Below, piece by piece: positions 11,938 to 27,075 of a stretch of 64,000 bases of DNA. The notes beneath the pieces are model-generated. The model did no database searches. It saw only the letters and a program-made list of their open reading frames with translations, and was not told where the DNA came from. Within the stretch, counting starts at the first letter, position 1, and each line of letters starts with the position of its first letter. Where the stretch lies: assembly GCA_024509875.1 (NCBI GenBank), contig JAMPIV010019080.1, positions 372,001 through 436,000 of the forward strand. Reading direction: 5' to 3'. The translations under genes and the position numbers were made by a program. This DNA is from Oreohelix idahoensis (lineage: Eukaryota > Mollusca > Gastropoda > Stylommatophora > Oreohelicidae).

Positions 11938-13150
11938 TGTCGCGATTACTATTTACCCTTTGATCGAAATATCTATTTGATGGGCTTTGTTGTCTCTGAG
12001 AAAAATTATTGTACGGTTTGATAATCTCTGTTGTAGTTACCCCTTCAAAATTTTCATAATTGTTGGAATTAAAATGTTGAGGACCGTTAAATTGTCTCCA
12101 GTTTCTTGAGGAAGGAGAATCACTACGTGATGGACCCCCTTGGTTCTGTCTAAAATTACGATTATCCCTCCTACCAAAATTGCGTTCAGCACTTTGAGAT
12201 CTACGTCGCAAATTAGGACCATATGGTATTGCTGAAGCCACGGGTAAACCTTCTTTGACCTGAGAATTGCTAACAGTTACATTTTGATGAGCCGTGACAT
12301 ATTGACAACAGTATTGTTCCATATCTTTCAAGTTCGTAGGCTTTCGCTCATGTAAAAAGGAAAGAAAAAACTCATTAACTGATGACATGACTTTGTCACG
12401 AAGCAATAAGTCCATAAGGGCTTCATATGTGTGTTCAGTTTTAGACAGCTCAATCCATCGTGAGAACGTAAGACGTATATTTGCTATGAACTCTGAAAAA
12501 TCTACCCCAGTCTCCGTTAACAGAGTCTTAAAGCGCAGACGATAACCGTCTTCATTAAGTTATTATTTCTTTAACACGGCAGCCCTGGCAATATCCTAAT
12601 TATTTTTGTCAGCCCGCTCCATCCTACTTACAACATTCATTGCTTCACCAGTAAGTAGTTCTATAAGTCGTGCACAATATTCCGACTTGTCTATTTTCTG
12701 AGATTCACATGTAAATTCAAATCTATTTAGGTAAAATGAAATATCGGCGGAGGAAGGTTTAAATTCAGGCAATCTGAGTGTACGAGAACGACTATTTGTC
12801 TTATGAGAAGTAGTTTGACTGTCTGTTGCACTCTGTGTACTAATCACATTCACTACCTTCATTTTCTCCAGCTCCATAGCTAACAACTTTTGCTCGTGGA
12901 GTCTTTGGCTTTCTTCAGCTTGCATCTGAAGCTTTCTCTCCTCCATTTGCGTTTGAAATTTTCTCTCTTCAGCATCTAATTTCTGTTTTCTCTCTTCAGC
13001 TTCCAATTTCTGTTTCTCAACCTCTAATTTCTGTTTCTTTTCTTCTGACTTCTGCGCCTTGGCATATTCGACAAGTGCGAATTCTTTTACTTAATCAGTA
13101 GTCATCCCAAGGGATTTCTTTTGTGTAATGAAATAATCTAAACTAGACAT
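11891..13150 (-). pseudogene. gag: Element C Gag (broken)
   Basis: The likely start is the ATG at 13148-13150. An in-frame TAA at 13091-13093 (codon 20) interrupts it. The frame then continues through a K/E/Q-rich coiled coil into a capsid-like block around LRLPEFKPSSADISFYLNRF and stops at 12596. The C-terminal part resumes in another frame (11891-12415), rich in N, R, S and Q, consistent with a nucleocapsid-like RNA-binding region without a visible zinc knuckle. Confidence 0.75.
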
Positions 13151-14181
13151 TATGTCTAATTATATGATATAGATAACTTATGTAAATATATTCCTGGAGA
13201 AAACTCCCTTTATCCCAACTAAGTGGCTGACAAGTCCCTGCTCAAGAACTTGTACAAATACCTTTAACTATGAATAGTGTAGTTAATTATCTACAAATTA
13301 TACATTATAATATTGACAGTGCATGACAAAATAGAGAATACAAACAAGAGTGCAAAGACAAGATATAAAGCACAAATGACCACGTTCGCAGGAATCAACT
13401 AAAATAAGAAATCAGAAATAAAGAAAAAATATTGCAAAGCTTGCAATGACAGCTGCGAATAGAATGACAAGACAAGCGACAGCACAGTGTATAAACGAAA
13501 AGTTTGTTTTTAACTCAAAGATAGAAAGGGGAGGAAGACATTCACAAACAAATTAATCAAAAAAACTAAGGTACAGAGAAAAAATATAACGACAACAACA
13601 CTGAGACGTTTCATCACACCTAAACACTTATATATAGTGATGACTGAATCCGGCGTAAACAGAGTATGCCCAGAATTATGTCAAGGGATCTTTTGCGAAA
13701 CGAACTTAGTCAAACATTCCCTATAGACCGGTTTCAGATCCACTGACCGTCCGAGGAGGTATTAGTTTATCTGAAACTCCCACCAACCTGCCCGCATAAA
13801 TAAGAAACATATAACATAGAAAACAAGGATCTAATAGCGTAAGTTCTGAGGAAGGCTCAATTAAACATACAGTGGCACAGTTTACAAAACAAACAACCAC
13901 TTATCTTCAAAAGGAAAAGATCCTGGCCTCCGTAACAGTAACAATGATGTACATGATATGTCACACAGCCAGAAGAAAGGAAAATCCACCGTTGAGAGGT
14001 ACTGGAACTCGTCACTTCTCACACTCAGGTTCTTGATACTTTATGACATCTACTGGAAACTTGCCACGAAAAACTGGAACTCGTCACACTGTAGATCTTT
14101 TAGAACTTGATTTTCGTTGCACATCTTCATTTAATCTCCTTGTAGTTGGTATGGCACCCCAAAGAACTGGCTCACCAGTTA
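13151..14181 (-). other. Element C leader and primer-binding region
   Basis: About 1 kb of untranslated leader. Just inside the 5' LTR the minus strand reads TAAC and then TGGTGAGCCAGTTC (14165-14178), a TGG-initiated candidate primer-binding site. I could not assign the tRNA. The plus-strand CCAGTTA beside the LTR pairs with TAACTGG 24 bp further on, giving a hairpin across the leader/LTR junction. Confidence 0.5.
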
Positions 14182-14386
14182 TGTTACCGCTACGGGGGTA
14201 ACTGGTTCAGGAAGACAAATGTTAAAGATGGTTGTAGGACGGACAGTGTTAATATAATCCGCTGATGTATGCAATCAGCATGTGTCGCGCTTACGGATGG
14301 CCGACGGGTGTGTGGATGTGTAGAGGACAAAGTAAAGATCCGCGAATGTCATGTAGTTCCAGATTAAGTCACTAGCAATCACACAT

Positions 14387-14584
14387 ACTTGGGTTCCTGA
14401 GGGTAAGAGGAAAAAAGGAAGACCAAAAGAAACACTCAGAAGAACAATAATAAAAGAAGGAAGAACGTTGGGATTAAACAATGTGCAAGAGCTAAGAGGA
14501 GTGGCATCACAACGAACAACCTGGAGAGCACTGGTTTCTGCCTTATGCGCCGTGTTTGGTGCTTAAAGAATTTATTATTATTAA
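14387..14584 (+). mobile_element. Young 5'-truncated LINE fragment in the element C LTR
   Basis: Interrupts the LTR sequence GCAATCACAC/ACACCATATG, which is intact in the left LTR at about 6085-6105. It is nearly identical to 3660-3860, including the GKRKKGRPK coding block, the GGTGCTTAAAGAA end and a (TTA)n tail. A short ACACAC-like repeat flanks it, but the target is itself a CA repeat, so the exact target duplication is unclear. Confidence 0.9.
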
Positions 14585-14725
14585 TAACACACACCATATG
14601 CAAACATCGGAGTCAGTAAACGTTGAACTCCTAGTAACGTTTCTACATTGTTTATTAACTACACAGTCACAGGGACGTCAAGGTAACACAGTTCTCATCA
14701 AAACAAGAAGCATCAACAGTATATA

Positions 14726-15098
14726 AGTAAGCCGTTATAATCCCTGTCTTAGAAGTAATATGAATATGTTATCTTTTATCTACAACTGCGTGCACAGCCA
14801 TAATAATCCTTGGCTTAGACGTAATATGATTATGTTCTCTTTCAATCTACAACTGCGTGCACAGTACATGATAAGTAAGCCGCAATAATCCTTGGCTTAG
14901 AAGTAATATGAATATGTTTTCTTTCAATCTACAACTGCGTGCACGGTACATGATAAGTAAGCCGTAATAATCCTTGGCTAAGAAGTAATATGAATATGTT
15001 CTCTTTTAATCTACAACTGCGTGCACGGTACATGACAAGTAAGCCGTAATAATCCTTGGCTTAGAAGTAATATGATTATGTTCTCTTTCAACCTACAA
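14726..15098 (-). repeat. 82-bp tandem array inside the right LTR of element C
   Basis: Units start at about 14726, 14797, 14874, 14956 and 15038. The first two are shortened by small deletions; the later ones keep the 82-bp period. One unit more than in the left LTR. Confidence 0.85.
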
Positions 15099-15608
15099 AA
15101 TATATTCTATTCTGGGACACACTGACGAAATGGTCAATCCATCCATTTCGGAGCTCTGCCCGAATCTTACTGTCCCGCAAAAATCAGTTGCTCAAAAACA
15201 ACTCAGTAGAATTCATCCAAGTGCGAACTCGCAGCTTGCGATGTGAGCGGAGTTCATCCGCCTTCTACCCCAACCTTTATCATAGAACCTTCGACCCGTT
15301 TCCTTATGTTATTTTAAAAAAAAACAACAGCTAGTCAAAAGAGCGGTGTTCACAAGTTATTGAGCATACAGCTCCCAACTAAAAAATCATCATCATCACA
15401 CAGAGCGTGTTTACTAGCGTGTTTACAAAAATCCGACCTGTAAATACAAGTCTTAAACGCTTAACTCCCCTTAATTAAAATATGACTTAACAGTGAGGTG
15501 TATCTAGCTATCTTCGTTTAAAGGGAGTATGGATTCTCTATGTCGAGTGTGACATATATAATAAAATGTGGAAATTGAAAAGGACAGTGTTCCAGACATG
15601 AACTGACT

Positions 15609-15818
15609 TACTTACTTACTTAGTCGTTCCCCTTCTACCGTGAGGTGTAGAGGTTTGGAAGAGAGAGCGCCAGACTATCCTATCGGCTGTCTTCCTCCTG
15701 GCCTGGTTCCATTCTAGTCCTCGATCCTTCAAAGATTGTCTAATGTTGTCCTCCCAGCGGACTCTGGGTCGTCCTCGGGGTCTGGATCCTTGGCTCTTTG
15801 TTTCCCATGCTTGTCGTG
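15609..15818 (-). mobile_element. 5'-truncated LINE with target duplication
   Basis: The minus strand encodes a LINE C-terminal tail with GRPRVRWEDN, a W-N-QAR block and WR-SL. It ends in a (TAAG)n-type tail, seen as ACTTACTTACTTACTTAG on the plus strand at 15609. It is flanked by a perfect 12-bp repeat CATGAACTGACT at 15597-15608 and 15819-15830. The RT domain is missing. Confidence 0.88.
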
Positions 15819-15830
15819 CATGAACTGACT

Positions 15831-16139
15831 GCCTAGTGTTATATTGACGACTGCATATTTTATGCCATTTTGTATATTGGCTTTAACTATACTGAATTTA
15901 GAACAGCGTGAATTGTTAATAAAATGGGTGTATATCGTCCACTTCGTCCTTTGTGGCTCAATTGATTCAAATCGATATTGGCTTGTTGCGGTGTCTACTT
16001 GTTCTACCCTAGAAGTGATCTTGGCCACAGTAACCCTTCTGTTACTCAATAATGACATTCACAATATAAAAGATTCGCAAAAGTTTCAGACCATATTTTA
16101 AATGCACTTAAACAGGGCTATAAATTAATAATCAGAGAA
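15831..16139. other. Unassigned spacer
   Basis: Nothing recognised. The open frames here are chance extensions of the LINE insertion. Confidence 0.35.
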
Positions 16140-16440
16140 AATTCACTGAATTATCTCAGCTGGAGGCTTGTACACGCTAAAACTATATTACATAATCCTT
16201 CTCAAATGTTGACGTCAGATACTAGATCTAACGGGCTCAGCCAATACAGCATTGTTCTCGCTTTTCTAAATATCTTGTGAAAACTCCATGGAGTAGAAGC
16301 ATCATTATCCTTCTACCTACAACTCTGCCAAGATTAATCTTGTGCAAAGGTAGAGACATTTGAAGACCCATATCAGTTATTCTTGAGTTTTGGCCGCTGT
16401 TGGACCACTACTGCAAAGCTAATGGGAGACAACCCGTGAC
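16140..16440 (+). repeat. Old dispersed repeat fragment (pairs with 26.80-27.08 kb)
   Basis: Shares blocks with 26800-27075, including CAGCTGGAGGCT versus CAGTTGGAGGCT and TTTTGGCCGCTGTTGGAC versus TTTTGGCCACTGTTGGAC, in the same order and similar spacing. Well diverged, with no coding capacity seen. Confidence 0.55.
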
Positions 16441-19400
16441 ATATCCGATTGTCCATCAGAAGTGCACCTTGAGTTTCAGTTGTTTTAATCTGCTAGACAG
16501 TTCATAACATCACCGGGATCTTCAGATACTATTTGAACGGAACTATAATGGATCATTAGCTCACACGAAATTGTGTTATGATTTCTCTATTCAAATCAAC
16601 AGCCTCCTTATTCTTGGTGCACACAATGCCTTGTTGGAGGAAATAAACGTCCGTAGACATTAAGTGTGGGTATACATCTCTAACCACTTGTATACGAAGA
16701 TACACATTTTAACACTTTCGCTGCAATTGTCTCTTCATGAGATACAATTCACTTGGTGGTGGACAGTGAGAAAGGTTATCAACAGTTTCTTCCATCATTC
16801 TTTCATTACCGCATTAAAAACAAAGATATTTGTTTTACATTCGATGTTAAACAAAGTCTGAACATGCACGACGGTCACATGGCGCATGCACACCAACCTT
16901 TGCGCACTTTTCTTTGGCAAGGGTTACTATTTTTGGGAGCGTTACGAACGAAATGAATGACAGAATGAGCTAGAAAACTGTATATATATATATACTAGAG
17001 TAAAAACCAGTCATATGACGGGAATTAAACTCAATAGCACCAATACCTAACTGCAATTTTAATTATTCAGATACGTTTGGAAAAACAATGTTTTTTTGTG
17101 AACATTCGATTGTCCATCACAGAGCACATTTATTTTCTGCTATTTTAATTTCTACTTTTACATTGTTTGGATTTCTCGATCGAGACAATGGATCTCCAGC
17201 GTTTTATATCTCTTGTCCTGATGGTGTTCTCTGATAGACTCTTTCCTGTTCATCTCTTGACGTTATCTTCCCACTTACAAGAACAACTTGTTAGCATGTG
17301 TGGCCGTCTGACTGACCACTTGAGCATTTATTCATGCTAGAGTCTAGTCATAAATAACTAAATATAAAAATACCATTCGCCATTAAGAAAAACAAGCTGA
17401 ATTTCTTAACTAAAATAAAAATTAACCCGAAGTACTAGGAGAAGGGAAGGAGCGGTAGATCTTTGGTTAGGTCAGCGTCTTGAGACGATGCACGCTAAAT
17501 CTTACCCAGCGGTTGTCATGGGAATATTAAGAATGCAGGTTAAAGATAGCGATATCACGTCAGGTTTATCCAATGAAAAAGCGTAGCCAGCTTAGCTTCA
17601 CTACGAACCTGCCGGCAAAGATTTCATAAGCAGTATGAGCTGTGATTCGACATGCAGACTGACGTGTCTTTGTGTAAGTCTTGAACATTTCGTTCAAGCA
17701 ATGTTATCTTGCGGGTTTTTTTCCTTCAAATGTAAGTAGAGTGAAATCTCGTATTGCCTTGTTTTAGTTTTCAGCTCAACATGATTACCATATATAGTAA
17801 ATATAACTAGGAGAAACTGAACGAAGGATTGAAAATATTTGCTGAAGGAAATACAAAATGAAACTACAAGATATTGGAAAAGGAAATTACAGGTGGTAAC
17901 CTACACAAAAAGAAAGTTAATATGAAGTCTTTTGAGAACTCCGAGATTTAGAAGGATTTTGAAAGAAATAAGGAATAACACTATAAGACATTGTATTGTG
18001 ACGTCATTGAACAAGGAAACATGCATATTATGAAAAGAAACGACTACTTTAGATTGATGTACATAATTGTAAATGCCAGTTGAATTTTGGTTAGTAAACC
18101 ACTTGAACCTGTTGTTGAAGTCTAAATAAAATTATGAAAATTACTAAGCTGCTGAAGACTTTACGCTTGTTGTAATGCATGAAAGCATGGTCCAGTTCAC
18201 ACACAAATACTAGTAAGAAAAGCTTTCCAATTTTACCAACAATAAGAGGAATGAACGATACCTGCACACCCAAATAGAGTGTGAGAAATTTCCATCTCTG
18301 GCGAGCTTGAAGCCAGTACAACAATCACTCACATAGATATAAATTGCAAGGAAAAGTTAACGAAATAATAAACCACTAAAAGAGCCCCAAGAAGTTACAT
18401 TTTGAAGGCACACCGCCACATATAGTTAATTGGTGCCGTGCCCAGTCCTCCAAAAGAAATAATACTGGGTGGGCCGGTTACACATTGGTCTTGTATAAAA
18501 TACGATATTTTAAATATACTCGACTTCTTTCAAATATGGCTATCTCTTTATCAATCTCCAACCATCGACAACACAAGCAAGATTGTTAATGTTGACAGTA
18601 GGAAATTTACATTTACCATTCCTAGAGGGTTTGGGGACAAACAATCCATTTTAAATAGTGTTTAATTTGTTTATAATCTGGAGAATATATAAGGTTTATT
18701 TAGCTTGGAGTGTATGGAGAGTGTATCACCAAATCGTTATATAAATGTTCATTTGAGAGTAAACTGTATTTAAATCTAGACCGTATTCAATCCCACGTCT
18801 TTGAGGATAGAAAGATAAGATAAATAATCCACAAGCATATTCTAACAGGCAGTAAATGTAATGCTTTGAAAAGTTTTAGCAATCTCATAATGCACTACAC
18901 AATATTACAGAAACATCTCCTGTAAAAAACATATGAAATCTTTTAATTCGGGAAGTGTAGTTTAATCTAAGATTGTCTAAGTCCTGGTTTTGTAGCAATG
19001 GAAGTGTCACTCTGCAGTGCAAGTCAGGAGTTGTCGTATAATGGTAGGAATTCCCTGTGTATTATTTTGATCATCCAATCAGATTATTTCACTCAACCAG
19101 TCAGGGAAGGGTTTTCCGAAATCGCCATCTCACGTACCACAATGGCGTAACGGTGAAATGTATGAAATGTGTAAATCTAGGTTCGAATTCGGCAAATATT
19201 TTCCAAATGGATATTGAGAAATGATAAATCCATTATCATAGTTTAGCCGCCGATAGAAGACAGGTATGGACATCGTTGGTTAATTACTACTTACCCTATT
19301 TGCAGAGGAATTGTGTGTATTATCGAAGACACCGACACGCTATGGTAGATATACAATTGGAGATTAAAATGAAGAATGATCGAATTAGAGTCAAACTTTC

Positions 19401-19690
19401 ACTCAACGGAAGCCGAAAGTAAGCTACCACTACAGGTATTCGGGTGAAAGTGATAGGTGAAGTGGGTGGACAGAAAGGATGGGATCTTCGTTACTAGTAA
19501 AGCTCATCTGCCATTTTCTTGCTCTCCGATGTACAATTTTGGGACGAAAAAAAATAAGTGTGACGTAGCTGCTCTCCAATGCAGCCGCAATTTGAGTACA
19601 TATAGGGGTGAGATTTCAATTAAAAAAAAAAAAAACACTAATACAAATTAAAACCAAGTGCAAAGGACAATAGTTATCTATATACAATAT
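16441..19690. other. 3.2 kb with no recognised feature
   Basis: AT-rich sequence with only chance frames of 65-77 codons lacking motifs. A short (TA)n run lies near 16980. Small non-coding elements or single exons could be missed without comparison data. Confidence 0.4.
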
Positions 19691-19840
19691 GGGAGTCGCG
19701 CTGGTGTAATGGTTACAACGTTGTACTGGCGACCAGGTTTTCAAGGTTCAAGCCCGGGCGTTGGTGCTTGAAGGAGTGTCAACGACCGGGATCTTGACTG
19801 AATAATCTGTACGGCTCCTGAGATACACATTTATAACATA
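19691..19840 (+). mobile_element. tRNA-derived SINE, plus-strand copy
   Basis: The head resembles a tRNA gene with RNA polymerase III internal promoter boxes: box A TGGTGTAATGG at 19702-19712 and box B GGTTCAAGCCC at 19745-19755. A unique body follows. The first 150 bp or so match the minus-strand copy at 62940-62790 almost base for base, so this is a repeated SINE rather than a single tRNA gene. The two copies differ in their 3' tails. Confidence 0.85.
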
Positions 19841-22699
<2,859 letters not shown>

Positions 22700-23060
22700 A
22701 GTTATTGAGAAAAACAATGAGGTCTGGATGAACAGAGAAAAACTAGCAAATGAAGAATTCCCGAGATATCTTGTAGTCGAGCTTGACCGTAGACTTACCA
22801 TGAAACCTCACATGGACAAGCTGATTGAGAAAGCATCCGTAAAACTCATCAAGCACGTTTCTTCCTATGGGTAGGGAGCAGACCAGCTCTCATAACGTCA
22901 GCTCTATACTGGATATGTCCGTTCAGTCACTGACTACTCGCTCCCCCTCCAAATTATTGCAAGCAAAAGCCTCCTACAAAACTTAGATGTCAAGAACTAT
23001 ATTATGGGTGTGGCGTGTGTAGATGACAAACAACGATAGGGGTACGAAGTAACAGGACGC
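22700..23060 (+). pseudogene. Degenerate LINE RT C-terminal fragment
   Basis: Translation of 22755-22990, allowing frame changes, gives a YL-V-LDRRLTMKPHMDKL block, then a TSALYTGYVRSVTDY block. This is the region just after the RT active site in RNase H-bearing LINEs; compare YLGVTFDNRLTWKQHI in the LINE at 34006-35612. No catalytic motif survives. Confidence 0.6.
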
Positions 23061-23867
23061 CACTTGTACAGTTCCATGACATTTATTCACATGATACCAC
23101 AAGTCCTGAATATCAATGACATCGTCAAGCACCCTGACAGAATATTCAGGCTAAAATTGCATGTAAGGAAATAACTAGCTACACTATTCACAGGCTGGCG
23201 CCACTGACGAACAAAGACAGTACATACAAAAAGTTCTTATGTGCGGCAATAGACCCCTCGCACCTGTGAAACACCATCCAGGTGTAAACCACATATTCCA
23301 GCGATTGGCGGCATTGCACATCGCCATATATAGTCTCTAAGAATTTCTGTCAGGAGGAACAATCAACTTTGCCTTACTCCATAGTAGCTCCAAGGCAGGA
23401 CTAACTTATCGCCTCAACGGGTTCTCCACGAACATTAGCAACGTTTCTCCAGGAAAATTCCTAGACGGAAAACGCGTCGCACATAACATAACCACCATAT
23501 CTACTTCATGAACACTAACAAAGTTTCTCCAGGAACATCCTAGGCGGGAAACGCATCGCCCATACAACAATTTGTATCACCTATAACATCATCACTATAT
23601 CAATCACAACTGTGGTTTCAAACTGTCACACAATAGGAGCACACAGCTCGACCACAAATCACAGACTGCCCTAGTCACATTCCGGTACTCTCTCAGCCAC
23701 CTAGACATGTTCACCATACACGCTTTCTCCATGCGCACGCACAAGCCACAACATGCTGACATGAAGTCAGATATAAACTCAATCCCTGAGTTAAACGTAA
23801 ACAAATATTGACAACCTCAGTGACCATTACTTCCACTAACTCCATCATCCACCCACATAAAATCGTT
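23061..23867. other. Unassigned segment between two LINE pieces
   Basis: No protein similarity recognised. It holds a diverged direct duplication of about 50 bp, about 90 bp apart (near 23439 and 23528), sharing GTTTCTCCAGGAA and GGAAACGC-type blocks. It could be an insertion between two parts of one LINE, or spacer between two separate copies. Confidence 0.4.
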
Positions 23868-25205
23868 CTGTGACATTAGACAAAGTCCAAAACCACGCTC
23901 TACGGTTTATAAGTGGTACCATGAAGACAACGTCGAACGATGCATGTGAAATCAACACCAATATTGAACCGTTAAACTGAAGAAGAGAACGCTCAGCTGT
24001 GGACATATACGAAAGATAACTGAGAATGGACACAAATTATGAGAATAGGACAATTATAGAGCAGTGGCACCAACATAGAATACAAAAGACATCTTTTCTT
24101 ATAAATGCAAAATATGCTAGTATCAAACACCACCTACCAGCAGTTAGAAAGCCAATGGCAGCTATCAATAATGAACCACCTTGTTGGCAGGCATCTTCTC
24201 CTACAGTAAGAACTGAACTCTCTGACTCCTCAACAGACAAGAACACCCTAGCACCACTACTAAAATCCATCGCCTTAGAAACTATAGACTCATATCCACA
24301 AGAATTCATCCATGTCTACACAGATGGATCTGCATTTGATGCTACCACCAACCCTGGATATGGCGCAGTGATAAAATACCCCAACCTGCACCCAGAAGAC
24401 CACACTTGCATCTTTGGTCCATACAGAGAACTTTGCTCCAGCTATGATGCAGAAATAACAGCACTAGTAAAAGCATCGTGCCGGATAATCTCAGACTTTA
24501 AGAGTGGCATCACTCTACCCAAGGACATCAGACTTAAAATCAGCACTTCAAGCCCTAGAAAGCAAAATGTCTCCTGATGTTAATAACATTTGCATATCAA
24601 TTGACCAGCTGTTCACTTCCTACGGCGTCGAAGTTACACTCCAGTGGATCCCTGAGCATGTCGGAGTCCCAGGAAATGAAATTGCCGATAAACTATCCAA
24701 AAGTGGAGCAGCACTGCCCCAGTACCCATCAAGTACCACACTGCAAACCTGCCAACAGGTCCTGAAAAACAATTACAGGCAAGAATGGCTAAACCAGTGG
24801 GCGACCTCCCAGACAGGGGGTCCTTTCTTCAAACATCAAGCGAAACCAAACCCTCAAGATCCAGTTTAACAATTGATAAAAAGAGATCATAGTCTAATCT
24901 TCCAGCTGAGAACAGGTCATGCCCCCGTCAATAAACATTTAAATAGAATAGACCCACTACATGAACCACACTGTAGGCACTGCCACCAGCATGATGAATC
25001 AGTTGAACACCAACTGTTACAGTGCCCAAGACTAACTGACCTGAGACACCAGCTACTCCCATCGCACCCAACCATCCACAATACACTCTACACATCATCA
25101 CAACAGCTGAGGAAGACGTGTACCTTTATCAGAGAGGCAATGGGCTTCGAAGAGCTACCTGCTCACAGCTAAAGGGATTATATCATCATCATAATCATCA
25201 TCATT
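23868..25205 (+). pseudogene. 5'-truncated LINE with RNase H and CCHC tail (broken)
   Basis: Begins in the post-RT region (LDKVQNHALRFISGTMK), then runs through linker to RNase H: first aspartate in HVYTDGSA, glutamate in YDAEITAL, second aspartate block SDLKSALQALES in a shifted frame (frameshift near 24530), and WIPEHVGVPGNEIAD. An in-frame TAA lies at 24867-24869. The frame then continues with FQLRTGHAPVNKHL and a CCHC knuckle (PHCRHC...HQLLQC). It ends in an (ATC)n-type tail at 25180-25205. Same class as the LINE nested in element A. Confidence 0.85.
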
Positions 25206-25345
25206 GTTAAATTGTATTTTTGACTGGCACATATTCCTGCCTAAACTGAAGTTGTGATAGACGACGTCTGACTTGTACCATTGTGGGCCCGGCTATGACC
25301 ATAAATCTCTACCATCTTCTCCACCACACACTATTACATGAGGTG
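25206..25345 (+). repeat. Fragment of the 27.2-28.6 kb repeat family
   Basis: Matches 28258-28390: TGTATTTTTGAC(T/C)GGCA, then GACC(A/G)TAAATC. The match starts just after the LINE tail. Confidence 0.5.
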
Positions 25346-26129
25346 ACAGGAATGTCATATTTCACGCTTGAAATTAAAAGTAATCGAGAATAAAACAAAA
25401 ATAACAATCTTCAACTCACATATTAAGTCTGACATAGATAATCGGGAAACGTAGGAGAAAAACCACACTTTACTGTACGCTCGCTATTTTGTCGCCATCT
25501 CGAGATAGATAAGTAGCTCAATTCGCTTTTACTGCATTGCATCAAAAGCCAACATAAAGCTGAATCCATAACTGTTATCCTGTATACAGTTGTTTTCTTT
25601 ACCTTTACTCATTTTGGATAATGTTGTAAATTAGCAACTACAAACACGACACCAAAACGAAGAACGTACATTATTCTCTACTTGAACTCTACATGTCATT
25701 GTACTAATTTCTTTGTGTCAATTTAGTCTCATGACCATTGTTTTGAGATTGGTTTCTGCTCTAGCCGACGTTTGACATCGCTTTTATGGGAAGAAACTTG
25801 TAAACATCACATTGTTTTGTGTCACGCAGGAATGTTACATGAGAGAGTAGTGGGAATATACTCTACCAAAATTTACGCATCTTGCATGCTATTGGCTTGG
25901 CATTTGAGATGTACAAATACAACATCTCTTATTGGAGCTTTGTCATATAGTAGCAATCTGGATGTGGGCCGAATGTTGCCTTATTATCTAGCGCCAGTTC
26001 AGTTTACGGCACTGTGAAATTTAACTCTTCAAGAAGATAGCCAGACAAGCCAGAATAAGGAATATGATATGGATTCCACTTTTAAGGGCCGGACAACGTG
26101 TTTGAGCATCTTGTGACTGTACATCCCTG
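25346..26129. other. Unassigned sequence
   Basis: Nothing recognised. The 81-codon frame at 25772-26017 has no identifiable motif. Confidence 0.35.
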
Positions 26130-27075
26130 GAAAACTCTACCTTCATTAATATGGAAAGCCCGGAATCCTAGGAACCTGAACACTAAGTCATAGTGGGAGT
26201 CTATTGTAAAGTAAAACCTGTGACCACGTGTAAGAGGCATCTTAATCAAGTTACCGAAACTATTTTACTGAGCCAGAAGTCTAAAGTGCCCGATAATTTG
26301 GATCGGTGGTCCCAATTGGCAGTGCTATCTGTGGAACAACTGAGTGGTATAAGTCGCCTGCAGTCAACGCTAGACAGCTACAGCAGAATGGTCTTAACAG
26401 ACGCTCGACTATCTTTGCAACTGCCCCACGCTACTACATTTGACGTGTTGCGGCCACCAGACTTGACCAGTCCATAACCTGCAAAGAACAAGCCACAGCT
26501 GGAGCAGAAACCAACAGAAATTTTAGAGGCAGCTAAGTACCCATCCAAAGCTGCCAAGTGAACTCTCTAATAAAGAATGTTTTCTAATCAGACCATCACG
26601 TGATGACATTTTAAACACGCTATCTAATTCACCCAACCGTTATTTATTTTACAATTGTTAACGATAATTGACTATTAAATTTTGTTATCTGTAAATATAC
26701 ACATTTATAGTTGATTTAATCATCATTTTGAGTGAACTGCACCCGTATGTCCCAGTCATTTAAATACTTATAACTGAGCTATTAAAGTAATATGTTACTG
26801 AGTTAAACCAGTTGGAGGCTCATCAGAACGAGCAAAGTCCTAACTCATAGAAGGTCAGAAAAGATAAAATGTTTACACGACTTGGATCCTGTCAGCCGTA
26901 GTACTTGATTTCTTTAAATTCCTATCAGGCTCCCAAGAACTGAAACACCATTCTTCAGTTCACATCTCTGTCAAAAGTAATCTTGAACGGAAGGTAGACA
27001 CCTTTGAAGACCCTCAGTAGATACTCTGAATTTTGGCCACTGTTGGACTATCACTGCAATATGGAAATAGCCTTA
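26130..27075 (+). repeat. Composite old repeat (three blocks found elsewhere in the window)
   Basis: Three adjoining blocks each have a separate diverged copy: 26130-26620 with 0.4-1.5 kb, 26640-26780 with 5.50-5.64 kb, and 26800-27075 with 16.14-16.44 kb. Together they look like pieces of one repeat about 1 kb long, dispersed as fragments. A 94-codon frame at 26193-26477 lies in the first block. The other copy does not keep this frame and no motif is recognised, so I do not call it a gene. Confidence 0.55.

Larger units (their letters stand above)
5891..15492 (-). mobile_element. Element C: Ty3/gypsy-type LTR retrotransposon with IN before RT
   Basis: A 9.6-kb element read on the minus strand: 5' LTR 14182-15492, leader 13151-14181, Gag about 13150-11891, protease 11937-11314, integrase about 11062-9960, reverse transcriptase about 9640-9000, RNase H about 8884-8410, 3' non-coding region 8400-6933 and 3' LTR 5891-6932. 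The LTRs begin TGTTA and end TAACA. Having integrase upstream of RT is unlike standard Ty3/gypsy and matches the Gmr1 group. Several frameshifts and stops show it is inactive. The outer flanks (CAAGA left, GTGAG right) do not match, so no target duplication is visible. Confidence 0.88.
14182..15492 (-). repeat. Element C 5' LTR (right), with LINE insertion
   Basis: 1311 bp, TGTTA...TAACA, collinear with the left LTR. It is longer because of a 198-bp LINE insertion (14387-14584) and an extra 82-bp subrepeat. Scattered substitutions against the left LTR indicate an older insertion than element A or B. Confidence 0.88.

Noticed and set aside
5886..15497. Target-site duplication for element C
   Set aside because: Five bases left (CAAGA) and right (GTGAG) do not match, and no shifted match was found; reported as absent.
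19691..19762. Single functional tRNA gene
   Set aside because: Box A and B are present, but the sequence recurs at 62.9 kb with the same non-tRNA body and the cloverleaf is imperfect; it is a SINE head.
26193..26477. 94-codon frame as a small gene
   Set aside because: It lies in a dispersed repeat whose second copy (480-1300) has no matching frame, and no domain is recognisable.
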